From positions 1 to 5,903 of the forward strand of contig JAKIUH010000290.1 in the NCBI GenBank assembly GCA_021647685.1: a stretch of DNA of 5,903 nucleotides, written 5' to 3'. This document shows, in pieces, positions 5,022 through 5,903 of the stretch (position 1 is its first letter; every line of letters starts with the position of its first letter). The position numbers were made by a program, and so were the translations under genes. The DNA is from Bacteroidales bacterium. Lineage in GTDB: Bacteria; Bacteroidota; Bacteroidia; Bacteroidales; NBLH01. Below the pieces are notes generated by a model, which worked only from the letters and a program-made list of their open reading frames with translations, was not told where the DNA came from and ran no database searches.

Positions 5022-5903
5022 ATGAACACAGACTATTATTTAATTGAAGATTTATTATCTGATGAACATAAATTAATTCGCCAATCGGTAAATGAATGGG
5101 TAAATCGAAAAATAAAACCGGTAATTGATGATTATGCACAAAAACATAAATATCCCGAATTTAGTATTCGTGAATTAGGCGAATTGGGTGTTTTAGGCTC
5201 ATTTATACCCGAAAAATATGGTGGTTCCGGCTTTGACCATATTGCTTACGGACTGATGATGCAAGAGCTTGAAGCAGGTGATTCGGCAATTCGTTCCTCA
5301 GCATCGGTACAAACTTCATTGGTAATGTATCCAATTTACGAATTTGGTACGGAAGAACAAAAACAAAAATACTTGCCTAAATTAGCATCGGGCGAATTTA
5401 TAGGTTGTTTTGGGCTTACAGAACCCAATCATGGCTCTGACCCCGGCAGTATGGAAACCCGTATTGTTAAAAAAGACGGATATTATTTGCTGAATGGTGC
5501 AAAAATGTGGATTACTAATTCACCGATTGCCGATGTGGCTGTTGTTTGGGCAAAAGACGAAGAGAATATTGTTCGCGGATTAATTGCGGAAAAAGGCATG
5601 AAAGGATTTTCGGCACCCGAAATTAAAAACAAATGGTCTTTACGAGCATCAATAACCGGTGAATTAGTTTTTGATAATGTAAAAATACCCGAAGAAAATA
5701 TTTTGCCAAATATTAAAGGTTTAAAAGGACCGATGATGTGCCTTAATTCAGCCCGCTATGGAATTGCTTGGGGAGCTATTGGTGCTGCAATAGATTGTTA
5801 TCAAACCGCAGTGCAATATACTTCCGAGCGCAAACAATTTAAGCGTAGCTTAAACAGTTTTCAGCTTACACAAAAAAAGCTTGCCGAAATGCTTACCGAA
5901 ATT
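5022..5903 (+). CDS. gcdH: Glutaryl-CoA dehydrogenase, C-terminus cut by window edge
   Basis: An FAD-dependent acyl-CoA dehydrogenase that converts glutaryl-CoA to crotonyl-CoA and CO2 in lysine and tryptophan breakdown, in the cytoplasm. I translated 294 codons from the ATG at 5022; about 100 residues are missing, including the region of the catalytic glutamate. The alpha-helical N-domain spans about 1-125, and the FAD-side motif GCFGLTEPNHGSDP is at 128-141. WITNSPIADV (163-172) and KWSLRASITGE (204-214) follow, then LNSARYGIAWG (241-251) and QKKLAEMLTEI (284-294). These stretches are distinctive of glutaryl-CoA dehydrogenases rather than general short-chain enzymes. R91 (in IRSSASVQTS) matches the arginine that binds the glutaryl carboxylate in characterised enzymes. 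One oddity is QFKRSL (272-277), where the family usually has QFG.PL. The gene is divergent from the kinase and has its own -7 element 22 nt upstream; the A-rich leader has no clear Shine-Dalgarno site. Confidence 0.93.
   Translation, partial: MNTDYYLIEDLLSDEHKLIRQSVNEWVNRKIKPVIDDYAQKHKYPEFSIRELGELGVLGSFIPEKYGGSGFDHIAYGLMMQELEAGDSAIRSSASVQTSLVMYPIYEFGTEEQKQKYLPKLASGEFIGCFGLTEPNHGSDPGSMETRIVKKDGYYLLNGAKMWITNSPIADVAVVWAKDEENIVRGLIAEKGMKGFSAPEIKNKWSLRASITGELVFDNVKIPEENILPNIKGLKGPMMCLNSARYGIAWGAIGAAIDCYQTAVQYTSERKQFKRSLNSFQLTQKKLAEMLTEI

Overview
The window looks like chromosomal DNA of a Bacteroidota member, probably an uncultured Bacteroidales or Flavobacteriales relative. The DNA is strongly AT-rich and the genes have A-rich leaders without clear Shine-Dalgarno sites. 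There are good matches to the Bacteroidota -7 promoter element TAnnTTTG, and the gene content (LytTR response regulator, exported WG-repeat protein, S13 peptidase lipoprotein) is typical of the phylum. The order is not certain from this much sequence.

Layout. Four genes lie on the minus strand and one on the plus strand. From the left these are a LytTR-type response regulator cut by the window start (1-620, minus), a secreted protein made almost entirely of WG-type beta repeats (697-2046, minus), a non-coding stretch of 414 bases (2047-2460), a PBP4-type D-Ala-D-Ala carboxypeptidase lipoprotein (2461-3771, minus), a hairpin that probably terminates the next gene (3796-3829), a PfkB-family kinase (3842-4765, minus), a divergent intergenic region (4766-5021), and a glutaryl-CoA dehydrogenase cut by the window end (5022-5903, plus).

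The most interesting non-coding feature is a family of palindromic repeats built from a CATG-centred arm. It reads GTTTCATG in one orientation and CATGkAAC, often CATGkAACATCCAC, in the other. Five arms lie in tandem alternation in 2040-2273 and three in 4760-4897. The arms nearest the WG gene and the kinase gene contain those genes' start codons. In each mRNA a predicted hairpin of about 40-46 nt would therefore enclose the start codon, with a mismatch at the same position. The spacing of about 38 nt is conserved at both genes and in a third copy with no gene attached. The inner segments between other arm pairs differ, and one carries a 16-bp GC-rich palindrome.

The genes do not form an obvious pathway. 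The kinase and carboxypeptidase are co-directional but separated by a hairpin. The dehydrogenase is divergent from the kinase and has its own good -7 element. The WG protein and response regulator are co-directional with a 76-bp gap and could share a transcript. Nothing here points to a defence system, prophage, integrated element or CRISPR array.
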